DNA of 64,000 nucleotides from Flavobacteriaceae bacterium LSUCC0859 (GTDB lineage: Bacteria; Bacteroidota; Bacteroidia; Flavobacteriales; Flavobacteriaceae). The position numbers and the translations under genes were made by a program. Where the stretch lies: positions 220,862 to 284,861 of the forward strand of contig JAKOGP010000002.1 in assembly GCA_022239325.1 (NCBI GenBank), written 5' to 3'. Numbering within the stretch: the stretch's first letter is position 1; each line of letters begins with the position of its first letter. Below the pieces are notes generated by a model. That model searched no databases. It saw nothing but the letters and a program-made list of their open reading frames with translations, and was not told where the DNA came from. Positions 10,510-18,753 of the stretch are shown in pieces.

Positions 10510-12357
10510 TTACTCTACCGTCACAGACTTGGCTAAGTTTCTGGGCTGGTCTACGTTGCAATTTCTGAGCACTGCCATATGATAAGAAAGCAATTGTAAA
10601 GGCAATGTGGTTACCAAGGGACTTAACCAATCTAGGGTTTCCGGCACTTCAATCACATGATCTGCTAGGTCGCGAACCGTCACGTCTCCTTTACTCACAA
10701 TGGCTATGATCTTCCCGCTTCTAGACTTAATCTCTTGAATATTACTTACTACTTTTTCGTAATGACCTCTTTTAGTGGCAATCACTACCACGGGCATTTG
10801 ATCGTCTATTAAGGCTATAGGACCATGCTTCATTTCTGCTGCCGGATAACCTTCTGCATGTATATAAGAGATTTCTTTAAGCTTAAGGGCTCCCTCTAAA
10901 GCTACTGGGAAATTAAACCCTCGGCCTAAATACAAACAGTTGGGGGCGTCTTTATAGACCTGGGCAATTTCTTTAATAGAAGCATCGGCCTGCAAGGCCA
11001 AAGCCACCTGAGCAGGAATCTGCGCCAAAGCATTTAAATAAGTGTGAAAATCTATGGTAGACAACACCCCTTTTTCTTTGGCTAATTTAAGTGCCATAAG
11101 ACTCAAGACTGTAATTTGAGTAGTAAATGCCTTGGTAGAAGCCACTCCAATCTCTGGTCCTGCATGGGTGTAAGCCCCTGCGTCTGTAGCTCTAGCAATG
11201 GAAGAGCCTGCCACATTACACACGCCAAATACAAAGGCCCCTTTTTCCTTAGCCAATTTAATGGCAGCTAGGGTGTCTGCGGTCTCTCCAGATTGGGAAA
11301 TAGCAATCACAATATCTTCAGGTCCAATAATAGGGTTTCTGTATCTGAACTCAGAGGCGTACTCTACTTCTACTGGTATTCTAGCCAAATCCTCAAAAAT
11401 ATACTCTGCTACCAAACCAGCATGCCAAGAGGTACCACAGGCCACTATCACAATTCGTTTGGCTTTTAAAAAACGCTCTAGATGAGCGTCTATACCAGCC
11501 ATTTTTACCAATCCTTCCTCTGGCCTGAGCCTTCCTCTGTAAGTGTCTTGTATGGCTTTGGGTTGCTCATAGATTTCCTTGAGCATAAAATGATCATAGC
11601 CCCCTTTCTCTATCTGATCTAAAGAAAGTTGCAACTCCAATATATTAGGGGTAGCGGGTGCGTCGTCTTTAATTTTTCTGAGCTTTACGGGGCGTCCTAA
11701 TTTTAAAATGGCCATTTCATGGTCTTCCAAGTAAAGAGCGTCTGTGGTATATTCTATAAAAGGAGAAGCGTCAGAGGCTATAAAAAACTCCTGGTCTCCA
11801 ATGCCAATAGCTAAGGGGCTTCCCAATTTGGCCACCACTACCTCATCTGGCTTTTGAAGGTCAAAAACCACAATGGCGTAAGCACCCACCACCTCGTTAA
11901 GCGCGAGTTGCACTGCCTTGCCTAACTTTACATTCTCTTTCTTTTTAACCTCTTCTATGAGATTTACCAATACCTCTGTGTCTGTGTCTGATTGAAAAGT
12001 GTAGCCCCTTTTTACCAGCTCCGTCTTTATGGCGTCGTAGTTCTCAATAATACCGTTGTGTATGAGCACAAGGTTTCCTGAATTGGAAACATGAGGGTGA
12101 GAATTAAGATCATTGGGAACCCCATGGGTAGCCCAGCGGGTATGACCCATTCCCAGATGGGAAGTAGAAGTAGCTAAATGTGCCGCCTTGGCTTCTAGGT
12201 CTGACACCTTCCCTTTAGTCTTGGAAATCTCAATTTGATGGTTGTCATAAAGCGCCAAACCTGCAGAGTCATAGCCTCTGTATTCTAGCCTTGTCAATCC
12301 TTTAATAATAATGGGATAGGCCTTTCTATGGCCTATATAACCTACTATACCACACAT
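10510..12357 (-). CDS. glmS: Glutamine--fructose-6-phosphate aminotransferase (isomerizing)
   Basis: 615-residue GlmS makes glucosamine-6-phosphate from fructose-6-phosphate and glutamine, the entry step to peptidoglycan and LPS amino sugars. The N-terminal Ntn glutaminase begins MCGIVGYIG with nucleophile Cys2, and the HTRWATHG and NGIIENY blocks are intact. Two SIS domains follow (ISQSGETADT near residue 355; CLYLGRGFNFPVALEGALKLKEISY split over about 475-505), and it ends in the conserved LAKSVTVE. It sits 6 bp after DUF4270 in a three-gene unit. No glmS ribozyme was seen, as expected outside Firmicutes. Confidence 0.97.
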   Translation of the reverse strand: MCGIVGYIGHRKAYPIIIKGLTRLEYRGYDSAGLALYDNHQIEISKTKGKVSDLEAKAAHLATSTSHLGMGHTRWATHGVPNDLNSHPHVSNSGNLVLIHNGIIENYDAIKTELVKRGYTFQSDTDTEVLVNLIEEVKKKENVKLGKAVQLALNEVVGAYAIVVFDLQKPDEVVVAKLGSPLAIGIGDQEFFIASDASPFIEYTTDALYLEDHEMAILKLGRPVKLRKIKDDAPATPNILELQLSLDQIEKGGYDHFMLKEIYEQPKAIQDTYRGRLRPEEGLVKMAGIDAHLERFLKAKRIVIVACGTSWHAGLVAEYIFEDLARIPVEVEYASEFRYRNPIIGPEDIVIAISQSGETADTLAAIKLAKEKGAFVFGVCNVAGSSIARATDAGAYTHAGPEIGVASTKAFTTQITVLSLMALKLAKEKGVLSTIDFHTYLNALAQIPAQVALALQADASIKEIAQVYKDAPNCLYLGRGFNFPVALEGALKLKEISYIHAEGYPAAEMKHGPIALIDDQMPVVVIATKRGHYEKVVSNIQEIKSRSGKIIAIVSKGDVTVRDLADHVIEVPETLDWLSPLVTTLPLQLLSYHMAVLRNCNVDQPRNLAKSVTVE

Positions 12358-12363
12358 AAAACC

Positions 12364-14175
12364 TTAATTAGATTTGGTGTAAAAAATCTCAAGTTGTAGC
12401 TTTTTGTCTGCGTCTTGTGGGCCTACATTATTCCCATATAGGACTGTTCCAAGTGGGGTTGTGGCAGACATATTAGGGAGTTTACCCGTCTCTCCATTAG
12501 ACAACTTAGCCACAGAAGAAAGGTTTACTCTAATATCTGAGGTAAGTCCTAAAGCCAATTTTACATTGCTTGAGTCTCTTAAAATAATATTGTTAATATG
12601 GTCTGTTATACGCACCCTGTACTGGGTTCCTTTTCCGTTTTCTGACTGAAGTATACCGTCGTAATTTTTAAAGACACCCAATGGAGAGTCATCCTCATAC
12701 ACTTCGGTGTTAAATCGCATGATTGGTTTTAAGGTCTCTGCATTGTATAAATACAATCTGGGAGGCTCTGGCATACTGGAGGCAGCCAACGCCTCTGTGT
12801 CTACGTGAAAGACTAGCCTGGCCTCATTTACCACCCATCTGTTGGCTTTGATTTGCTCAATAATAGCCTGCTCATTTTCAGAGTTAAACAAACTGAGTTC
12901 GCTGTAAACGCCCGCACCTCCTTTGAGGTATATTCTGGATGCATTTTCTTGATTTTGCAGTGCACTAAGTACTTCTGCAGCGTAATTTGAGTTGGAAAAG
13001 GTATTCACCGCATTGCCTATAATGGGGTTGTTACCTCCTCCAGTGAGCAAGCTTAAAGTATACTGGCTTTGATTTTCTGTCCTCAGACCCTCTGCGTCGT
13101 AGGAATCATAGGTGTAGTTTACCACAATATTGGCCTTAGTAAAGTCTAAAAGCAGCATGATTTGGTCTTCTTCAGCCAAAGAAAGGTGTAGTCCTCTAAA
13201 ATAAGTCGCAAAGTTAGATTGGCTAATTAAATTGTCAGAACCCTCCTGATCTATGAGATAGCGCTGGAAAAAATCTGAATTAAGTGGCACTCTAATTCCT
13301 GGATTTTGTCTAGAAGATAATGTTAAAGACTCGTCTACGTCTTCTGTGTCTGGGTTATCTTCATTGTTGTAAAACAAAAATTCCTGATCTGTAATTTCTG
13401 CAGGGCCGTCATAAAGCACTTCGCTGGTAAAGGAAGGGTCAAAATCCTGGTCTGAAAAATAAGTCTGAGTCTCTGTAAAATTACTAGCCGGGTCTAGGTC
13501 TCTAAGAAAATAGTCTAGCTTCTTTACTCTGAGGTTAAAGGGAGTCTCTAGATCTCCGTATATGCTGTCTAAATCAAAAGACCTTGCATATAGATTAGCA
13601 GCCGTTTCTGTGTCTTCTGCGTCATTAATACCATCCCCATCGGTGTCTGGATTTAGAGGATTGGTGCCAGAATTATTTTCTATAATATCTGTAACTCCAT
13701 CTCCATCTGTGTCGGAATTGGCGTCTTGTGGGTCTGCGTCATACAGGTCTATGAGACCGTCTAAATCTGAGTCTGCACGGGTGTTAATTTGGAAGGGCAA
13801 ATACAAATAAACACTGGTTACCCTTTCATTTTCCTGAGTGGTGGCTGTAGTTTCGTTTCCTTGAGCTCTTAACCCAAATACTGGATTCCCCTGGCTGTTT
13901 TGAAGCCTGAGCTGTGTAGCCACTTCGGCCGAGGTTTTTCCGTAAACAGGGTGGTTAAAATTCCCTAACTGGTATATGGGAAGCTTGTTGGTCTGAACGG
14001 CGCTTACGCTTTTGTGAGAGGCAAAAACGTCAAAGGTGGCCTTGTTCGTTTCAAAAATCTCACCACTAATAATGCCTTCTCCTTCTAAAACAATTTGGTC
14101 TTGGCAAGAAAAAACGCCAACAGCTGTAAACAAAACAGCCACCCATTTGAGCAGGGTGTTTTTTTGATCCTTCAT
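12364..14175 (-). CDS. DUF4270 lipoprotein with thrombospondin type-3-like calcium repeats
   Basis: 603-residue predicted lipoprotein (lipobox GVFSC about 20-24) of the DUF4270 family, which is common in Flavobacteriia and of unknown function. ATG at 14175 is preferred over an in-frame GTG at 14181 that touches the upstream stop codon. Residues about 135-190 carry three acidic repeats (DSDLDGLIDLYD, SDTDGDGVTDIIE, PDTDGDGINDAED) of the thrombospondin type-3 kind that bind calcium. The rest is predicted beta-rich and Ser/Asn-rich, consistent with an exported envelope protein. It lies 5 bp after the half-glycogen-synthase gene and 6 bp before glmS, an arrangement that recurs in Flavobacteriaceae (from memory). 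Confidence 0.75.
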   Translation of the reverse strand: MKDQKNTLLKWVAVLFTAVGVFSCQDQIVLEGEGIISGEIFETNKATFDVFASHKSVSAVQTNKLPIYQLGNFNHPVYGKTSAEVATQLRLQNSQGNPVFGLRAQGNETTATTQENERVTSVYLYLPFQINTRADSDLDGLIDLYDADPQDANSDTDGDGVTDIIENNSGTNPLNPDTDGDGINDAEDTETAANLYARSFDLDSIYGDLETPFNLRVKKLDYFLRDLDPASNFTETQTYFSDQDFDPSFTSEVLYDGPAEITDQEFLFYNNEDNPDTEDVDESLTLSSRQNPGIRVPLNSDFFQRYLIDQEGSDNLISQSNFATYFRGLHLSLAEEDQIMLLLDFTKANIVVNYTYDSYDAEGLRTENQSQYTLSLLTGGGNNPIIGNAVNTFSNSNYAAEVLSALQNQENASRIYLKGGAGVYSELSLFNSENEQAIIEQIKANRWVVNEARLVFHVDTEALAASSMPEPPRLYLYNAETLKPIMRFNTEVYEDDSPLGVFKNYDGILQSENGKGTQYRVRITDHINNIILRDSSNVKLALGLTSDIRVNLSSVAKLSNGETGKLPNMSATTPLGTVLYGNNVGPQDADKKLQLEIFYTKSN

Positions 14176-14180
14176 GTACA

Positions 14181-14990
14181 CTACTTTAAAACTTCCTGAT
14201 TGTAAAAATTGGCATACGCCTCTTCGAATTCTTGAAGAGAAACAAAAGGAAGTACAGGTTTTTGTAGGTTGGCAATGTGTTCTTTTAACTCCTCTGAGAT
14301 CTCTTCAGTCGCTAAAATAACAGCATCTGAATGATCCACAGCTACTTTTAACAAATTATTATAATCCGGAGTTTTCAACGGGCTTATGTCTGAATCTGCA
14401 ATCCCATCAAAGGTGATTTTTTTTGATAAATTCACATCTAAGGAACCCTCAAATCCTTTTTTGTACACAGAGGTTACAATTTTACTTTCTGCAAATAAAG
14501 GCTCGTCTGCATAAAACTTTTTGAGGTATAGAGGCAATAGAGAAGCCATCCATCCGTGTACGTGAATAATATCTGGTGTCCAGTTGAGCTTTTTAACAGT
14601 TTCTACCACGCCTTTGGCAAAGAAAATGGCGCGTTCATCATTGTCTGGGAATAAGACACCTTCTGCGTTCTTGAAAGTAGCTTTTCTCTTAAAATACTCC
14701 TCATTGTCTATAAAGTATACCTGAATGCGCTCTTTGGGGATAGAAGCTACTTTAATAATTAAGGGCATATCCATGTCGTTAATCACCAAATTCATCCCTG
14801 AAAGCCGGATAACCTCATGAAGCTGATGCCTTCTTTCATTAATATTGCCATACTTTGGCATAAAAATTCTAATCTGTCCTCCGTTTCCGTTTACCATCCT
14901 AGGTGCCTCATAAGACATCTGAGACACTTCATTCTCAGGAAGGTAAGGCACTAATTCAGAAGATACAAACAATATCTTTTTACCATTCAT
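14181..14990 (-). CDS. Half-length glycogen/starch synthase-like protein (GT5 N-terminal domain only)
   Basis: 269-residue protein resembling only the N-terminal Rossmann half of GT5 glycogen synthases. It opens MNGKKILFVSSELVPY, contains IRIFMPKYG and DIIHVHGWMASLLPLYLKK, then ends where the C-terminal ADP-glucose domain would begin. The KxGGL loop that binds the donor in true synthases is replaced by PENEVSQ, so activity as a synthase is doubtful. Start at 14990 is chosen because a minus-strand promoter box at 15027-15034 would place the earlier in-frame ATG (15029) upstream of the transcript. Intact reading frame and place in an operon with DUF4270 and glmS argue for a functional, repurposed protein rather than a pseudogene. 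Confidence 0.8.
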   Translation of the reverse strand: MNGKKILFVSSELVPYLPENEVSQMSYEAPRMVNGNGGQIRIFMPKYGNINERRHQLHEVIRLSGMNLVINDMDMPLIIKVASIPKERIQVYFIDNEEYFKRKATFKNAEGVLFPDNDERAIFFAKGVVETVKKLNWTPDIIHVHGWMASLLPLYLKKFYADEPLFAESKIVTSVYKKGFEGSLDVNLSKKITFDGIADSDISPLKTPDYNNLLKVAVDHSDAVILATEEISEELKEHIANLQKPVLPFVSLQEFEEAYANFYNQEVLK

Positions 14991-15026
14991 ACAGCATTGT
15001 TTTAGATAAAATCCCTTGGGAAGACG

Positions 15027-15034
15027 CAAAATTA
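15027..15034 (-). promoter_or_regulatory. Candidate -7 box of the half-GlgA/DUF4270/glmS operon
   Basis: Minus-strand TAATTTTG, exact match to TAnnTTTG, 37 bp upstream of the ATG at 14990. It supports the shorter protein start. It is divergent from the panC promoter, 31 bp away. Confidence 0.5.
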
Positions 15035-15065
15035 CAAAAATTATAGAGATTAGCCGTAATTATAG

Positions 15066-15073
15066 TAAGTTTG
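15066..15073 (+). promoter_or_regulatory. Candidate -7 box of the panC operon
   Basis: Plus-strand TAAGTTTG, matching TAnnTTTG, 20 bp upstream of the panC ATG. The predicted leader is about 16 nt. Confidence 0.5.
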
Positions 15074-15092
15074 CTGCCCCTTATACCCTATT

Positions 15093-15938
15093 ATGAAAGT
15101 GGTTCGTACAAAAAAAGCATTGGCGGCTGCACTAGCGCCCGTCCTTAAAAACAACCAAAGTATTGGTCTAGTTCCCACTATGGGCGCCTTACATGCTGGG
15201 CATTTAAGCCTGGTCTCCAAAGCTTTGTCAGAGAATGACAAGGTGGTGGTTTCTATTTTTATAAATCCCACACAGTTCAATAATGCTGCAGATTTAGCGG
15301 CCTATCCCGCTGGCCTTACGGCCGATGCAGCCCTGCTAAAAAACCTCAGCGACAGCATACTTATATTTGCACCAACAGCCCAGGAGATGTACCCTGAAGG
15401 TTTAGAATCCAAGGTTTTTGACTTCAAAGGCCTGGATATGTATTGGGAAGGCGCAGACCGCCCGGGACACTTTAACGGAGTAGGCACTGTGGTAGAGAAA
15501 CTCTTTAGAGCAGTCCCTGCGCAAAAGGCATATTTTGGGGAAAAAGATTTTCAGCAGCTAGCCATTATAAGGCAATTAGTTTTAGATTTAGATTGGCCCA
15601 TAGAAATTATAGGCTGTCCCATTGTTAGAGAGGCCAATGGCTTGGCAATGAGTTCTAGAAATGAAAGATTATCAGAGACTGCCCGCGAACAAGCAGCTGT
15701 AATCTATCAAACACTTCTGAGATGTCAGAAAGACTTGAAATACCACGAAATAGCTGCTTTGAAAAATACGGCCCTAGAAAAGCTTTCGAGCTGCCCAGGA
15801 CTAAAGGTTCATTATTTTGAGTTTGTCCGCGCCCATGATTTAAAACCGATCGTGTCTAAAGCCACCTCAGATCCCATACGCCTATTAATAGCTGTTTCTT
15901 TAGGTGGGGTGCGACTCATAGATAATATTGCAATCTAA
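15093..15938 (+). CDS. panC: Pantothenate synthetase (pantoate--beta-alanine ligase)
   Basis: 281-residue PanC joins pantoate and beta-alanine using ATP, the last step of vitamin B5 synthesis. The nucleotidyl-transferase HxGH motif is in VPTMGALHAGH (His34, His37); also present are IFINPTQF, PDRPGHFNGVGTVV-like block (DRPGHFNGV), YFGEKDFQQ and the KMSKS-equivalent MSSRN. Length is normal. First gene of a panC-panD-membrane protein-radA set on the plus strand, directly upstream of panD, which supplies beta-alanine. Confidence 0.97.
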   Translation: MKVVRTKKALAAALAPVLKNNQSIGLVPTMGALHAGHLSLVSKALSENDKVVVSIFINPTQFNNAADLAAYPAGLTADAALLKNLSDSILIFAPTAQEMYPEGLESKVFDFKGLDMYWEGADRPGHFNGVGTVVEKLFRAVPAQKAYFGEKDFQQLAIIRQLVLDLDWPIEIIGCPIVREANGLAMSSRNERLSETAREQAAVIYQTLLRCQKDLKYHEIAALKNTALEKLSSCPGLKVHYFEFVRAHDLKPIVSKATSDPIRLLIAVSLGGVRLIDNIAI

Positions 15939-15960
15939 GCCCTTACATTTCTAAAATTCT

Positions 15961-15968
15961 TATCTTTG
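15961..15968 (+). promoter_or_regulatory. Perfect -7 box immediately before panD
   Basis: TATCTTTG, a perfect match to TAnnTTTG, ends 4 nt before the panD ATG at 15973. Standard spacing would start transcription at or within a base or two of the ATG, implying a leaderless panD transcript in addition to readthrough from panC. A good -33 box was not seen. Confidence 0.5.
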
Positions 15969-15972
15969 CGCC

Positions 15973-16323
15973 ATGCAAATACAGATTGTAAAATCTAAGA
16001 TTCACCGCGTTAAAGTGACGGGTGCAGATCTAAATTATATAGGAAGCATTACCATAGATGAAGATCTCATGGACGCTGCCAATATTATCCATGGAGAAAA
16101 GGTTCAAATTGTTAACAACAACAATGGAGAACGCTTAGAAACCTATGCCATTCCAGGGCCTAGAGGCAGTGGAGAGATTACGCTCAATGGAGCAGCTGCT
16201 CATAAAGTAAGTATAGGAGATGTACTTATTCTAATGACCTATGCCTTTATGGATTCGGAGGAAGCCAAAACTTTTTCTCCCTCTTTGGTATTCCCAAACG
16301 AAGAAAACAACCTACTTACTTAA
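15973..16323 (+). CDS. panD: Aspartate 1-decarboxylase proenzyme
   Basis: 116-residue pyruvoyl enzyme converting aspartate to beta-alanine for PanC. The self-processing site is Gly24-Ser25 in the YIGSITID block; Ser25 becomes the pyruvoyl cofactor. Other conserved parts are [14 protein letters not shown], the [12 protein letters not shown] segment and the NGAAAH block. Length matches the family. It is 34 bp after panC, with its own candidate promoter in the gap, and 1 nt before the next coding start. Confidence 0.97.
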   Translation: MQIQIVKSKIHRVKVTGADLNYIGSITIDEDLMDAANIIHGEKVQIVNNNNGERLETYAIPGPRGSGEITLNGAAAHKVSIGDVLILMTYAFMDSEEAKTFSPSLVFPNEENNLLT

Positions 16324-16324
16324 T

Positions 16325-17308
16325 TTGAAAAGCAAGCTACTACAAGTACTTAAAACCATACTTCCAATAGCTTTTGGTTTCTTTTTAATTGCATACACCT
16401 ATACCACCACCAGCCCAGAAGACAGGCAACTCATTTATAAAAACATGTCCCAGGCGCCTCCTTTTTGGGTAGGTCTATCCCTATTTATTGGCTTATTAAG
16501 CCACCTTTCTAGAGCCATTAGATGGAACTATCTACTTGCTCCTCTGGGGTACGCACCGCCTGTTAAAAGCAACCTATTAGTGATCCTTATGGGTTACTTT
16601 GCCAATTTAGGGGTTCCGAGATCTGGGGAAATCTTAAGGGCTACAGCGCTACGCACCTATGAAAAAGTTCCTTTTCAAAAAGGGTTTGGGACCATTATTA
16701 CAGAACGAGTAATTGACCTTTTTATGTTGTTTATTGTCGTAGGAATTAGCCTTATACTTCAGACAGACATATTACTTGACTTCTTTGAGGAAAAAAATAT
16801 TTCTTGGGGGAAGCTGGGACTTATAGGTTTGGCCTTAACTGGGGTGATTGGTCTATTTATATGGGCTGTTTTCTACAGCCAAATAGCTGTATTTAAAAAA
16901 ATAAAGGGGAGTATTGGAGACCTATTTGCTGGGGTGTTTAGCGTCTTTAAAATGAAGCATAAATGGGCATTTATTGGCCATACCTTTTTTATTTGGGCCT
17001 GTTATGTAGGCATGTTTTGGGTCATAAAATTTACGGTTGCAGAGACTGTGAACTTAGGGGCAGAGGCCCTTTTAGTAGCTTTTGTAGCAGGCGCTTTTGC
17101 CATGTCTGCTACCAATGGGGGTATTGGACTATACCCTATAGCCATTCAAAAATCTTTAGCTATTTTTGGAGTAAGTGCGATAGCGGGAAACACCTTTGGA
17201 TGGATCATGTGGATCTCTCAAACGGCACTCGTTGTAGTTTTAGGAGGGATTTCATTTTTAATCATACCTTTTGTAAGCAGTAAAACCAAAACCGATGGCC
17301 AAACTTAA
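16325..17308 (+). CDS. Flippase-like membrane protein (lysylphosphatidylglycerol synthase TM/UPF0104 family)
   Basis: 327-residue protein with about eight transmembrane helices, of the family that includes the membrane half of MprF/LPG synthases and is annotated flippase-like. Visible conserved blocks are SRAIRWNYLL, YFANLGVPRSGEILRA and ITERVIDLF. No aminoacyl-transferase domain follows. The TTG at 16325 is preferred: it starts 1 nt after the panD stop and gives MKSKLLQVLKTILPIAFGF, a normal N terminus with TM1. An ATG at 16241 would overlap panD by 83 bp and add an unrelated basic peptide. The gene overlaps radA by 14 bp, so translation is probably coupled. Confidence 0.8.
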   Translation: MKSKLLQVLKTILPIAFGFFLIAYTYTTTSPEDRQLIYKNMSQAPPFWVGLSLFIGLLSHLSRAIRWNYLLAPLGYAPPVKSNLLVILMGYFANLGVPRSGEILRATALRTYEKVPFQKGFGTIITERVIDLFMLFIVVGISLILQTDILLDFFEEKNISWGKLGLIGLALTGVIGLFIWAVFYSQIAVFKKIKGSIGDLFAGVFSVFKMKHKWAFIGHTFFIWACYVGMFWVIKFTVAETVNLGAEALLVAFVAGAFAMSATNGGIGLYPIAIQKSLAIFGVSAIAGNTFGWIMWISQTALVVVLGGISFLIIPFVSSKTKTDGQT

Positions 17309-18650
17309 AACCTCTTATTTCTGTCAGAATTGCGGCCACAACTACGCCAAATGGGTGGGCCAATGCGGGGCTTGTAAGCAGTGGAATACGGTAGTAGAGG
17401 AAGTCTTAGAGGCGCCAGAAAAAAAGGCTTGGAAAGCAAGTACAAAGGGGCCAAAAGCGGCCAACAAGCCACTTAAGCTTGGTGAAATTAGCACTGAAAA
17501 AGAGCAGAGATTAGACAGTCTGAACCAAGAATTTAACAGGGTACTGGGCGGGGGTATCGTCCCTGGCTCTCTAGTATTATTAGGTGGTGAACCTGGTATT
17601 GGCAAAAGTACCCTGCTCTTGCAAATTGCTCTAAAGCTGCCCTACAAAACCTTATATGTCTCTGGAGAGGAGAGTCAAAAGCAGATCAAAATGAGGGCAG
17701 ACAGAATTACGCCCTCCTCTGACAATTGCTACATTCTCACAGAAACTAAAACCCAGCACATTTTTAAACAAATTGCTGAGATCACACCAGACATCTTAGT
17801 CATAGACTCTATACAAACCCTGCAAACAGACCACATTGAGTCTGCTGCAGGCTCGGTGTCTCAAATAAGAGAATGTACCGCAGAACTTATTGCGTTTGCA
17901 AAAGAAACCAATACACCTGTAATTCTTATTGGGCATATTACTAAAGATGGTAGTTTAGCAGGGCCTAAGATTTTAGAACATATGGTAGACACTGTATTGC
18001 AGTTTGAAGGAGATAGAAACTATGTCTACAGAATTCTAAGGGCCTCAAAAAATAGGTTTGGTGCAACTGCAGAGTTGGGTATTTACGAAATGCACGGGGC
18101 CGGGCTTAGAGAGGTGAACAACCCTTCGGAAATTCTAATTTCCAAACAAGATGAGGGCCTCAGTGGCACCGCCATAGCAGCTTCCTTAGATGGCATGAGA
18201 CCTCTGATGGTAGAAATGCAAGCACTGGTAAGTACCGCAGTATACGGCACCCCACAGCGCTCTACTACTGGCTACAATAGCAAAAGACTTAATATGCTGT
18301 TGGCCGTCCTTGAAAAAAGAGCTGGATTTCACTTGGGCGCCAAGGATGTCTTTTTAAATATTACTGGAGGCATTTCCATAGAAGATCCTGCTTTAGATCT
18401 AGCTGTAATAGCTGCTATTTTGTCTAGCAATGCAGACCAGGCCATCCAAAGAAGCCTTTGTTTTGCAGCAGAAGTAGGGTTGGCAGGTGAAATTAGACCC
18501 GTACAAAGAATAGACCAGCGTATTTCAGAAGCTGCTAAACTTGGATTTGAACAGATCGTGGTGTCTAAACACAATAAAATGAGTACCCATAAAGACATTC
18601 AAGTGATTGGCCTGGGACGCATAGAGGAGTTGGTTTCTTTTTTGTTTTAA
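17295..18650 (+). CDS. radA: DNA repair protein RadA
   Basis: 451-residue RadA (Sms), a RecA-related ATPase and branch-migration helicase in recombinational repair. It has the N-terminal C4 zinc finger (Cys10, Cys13, Cys24, Cys27), Walker A GGEPGIGKS (98-106), the RadA signature KNRFG (252-256) and the C-terminal Lon-protease-like domain that lacks catalytic residues. Length is standard. Last gene of the panC-panD-flippase-like set; its start lies within the upstream gene. No terminator was seen in the 103 bp before the convergent gene. Confidence 0.96.
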   Translation: MAKLKTSYFCQNCGHNYAKWVGQCGACKQWNTVVEEVLEAPEKKAWKASTKGPKAANKPLKLGEISTEKEQRLDSLNQEFNRVLGGGIVPGSLVLLGGEPGIGKSTLLLQIALKLPYKTLYVSGEESQKQIKMRADRITPSSDNCYILTETKTQHIFKQIAEITPDILVIDSIQTLQTDHIESAAGSVSQIRECTAELIAFAKETNTPVILIGHITKDGSLAGPKILEHMVDTVLQFEGDRNYVYRILRASKNRFGATAELGIYEMHGAGLREVNNPSEILISKQDEGLSGTAIAASLDGMRPLMVEMQALVSTAVYGTPQRSTTGYNSKRLNMLLAVLEKRAGFHLGAKDVFLNITGGISIEDPALDLAVIAAILSSNADQAIQRSLCFAAEVGLAGEIRPVQRIDQRISEAAKLGFEQIVVSKHNKMSTHKDIQVIGLGRIEELVSFLF

Positions 18651-18753
18651 ATTCTTGAAATTCCATTACAGCAAGTATTCAAAACGCAACACTTCAAGAG
18701 CATGGAAGCACTTCTACTTCATAGTCCTCTAAAATTTTTCTAATCTAAGTCCA

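Noticed and set aside
12000-12400. glmS ribozyme or leader
   Set aside because: The 6-bp gap before glmS leaves no space for one, and the class is known mainly from Firmicutes.
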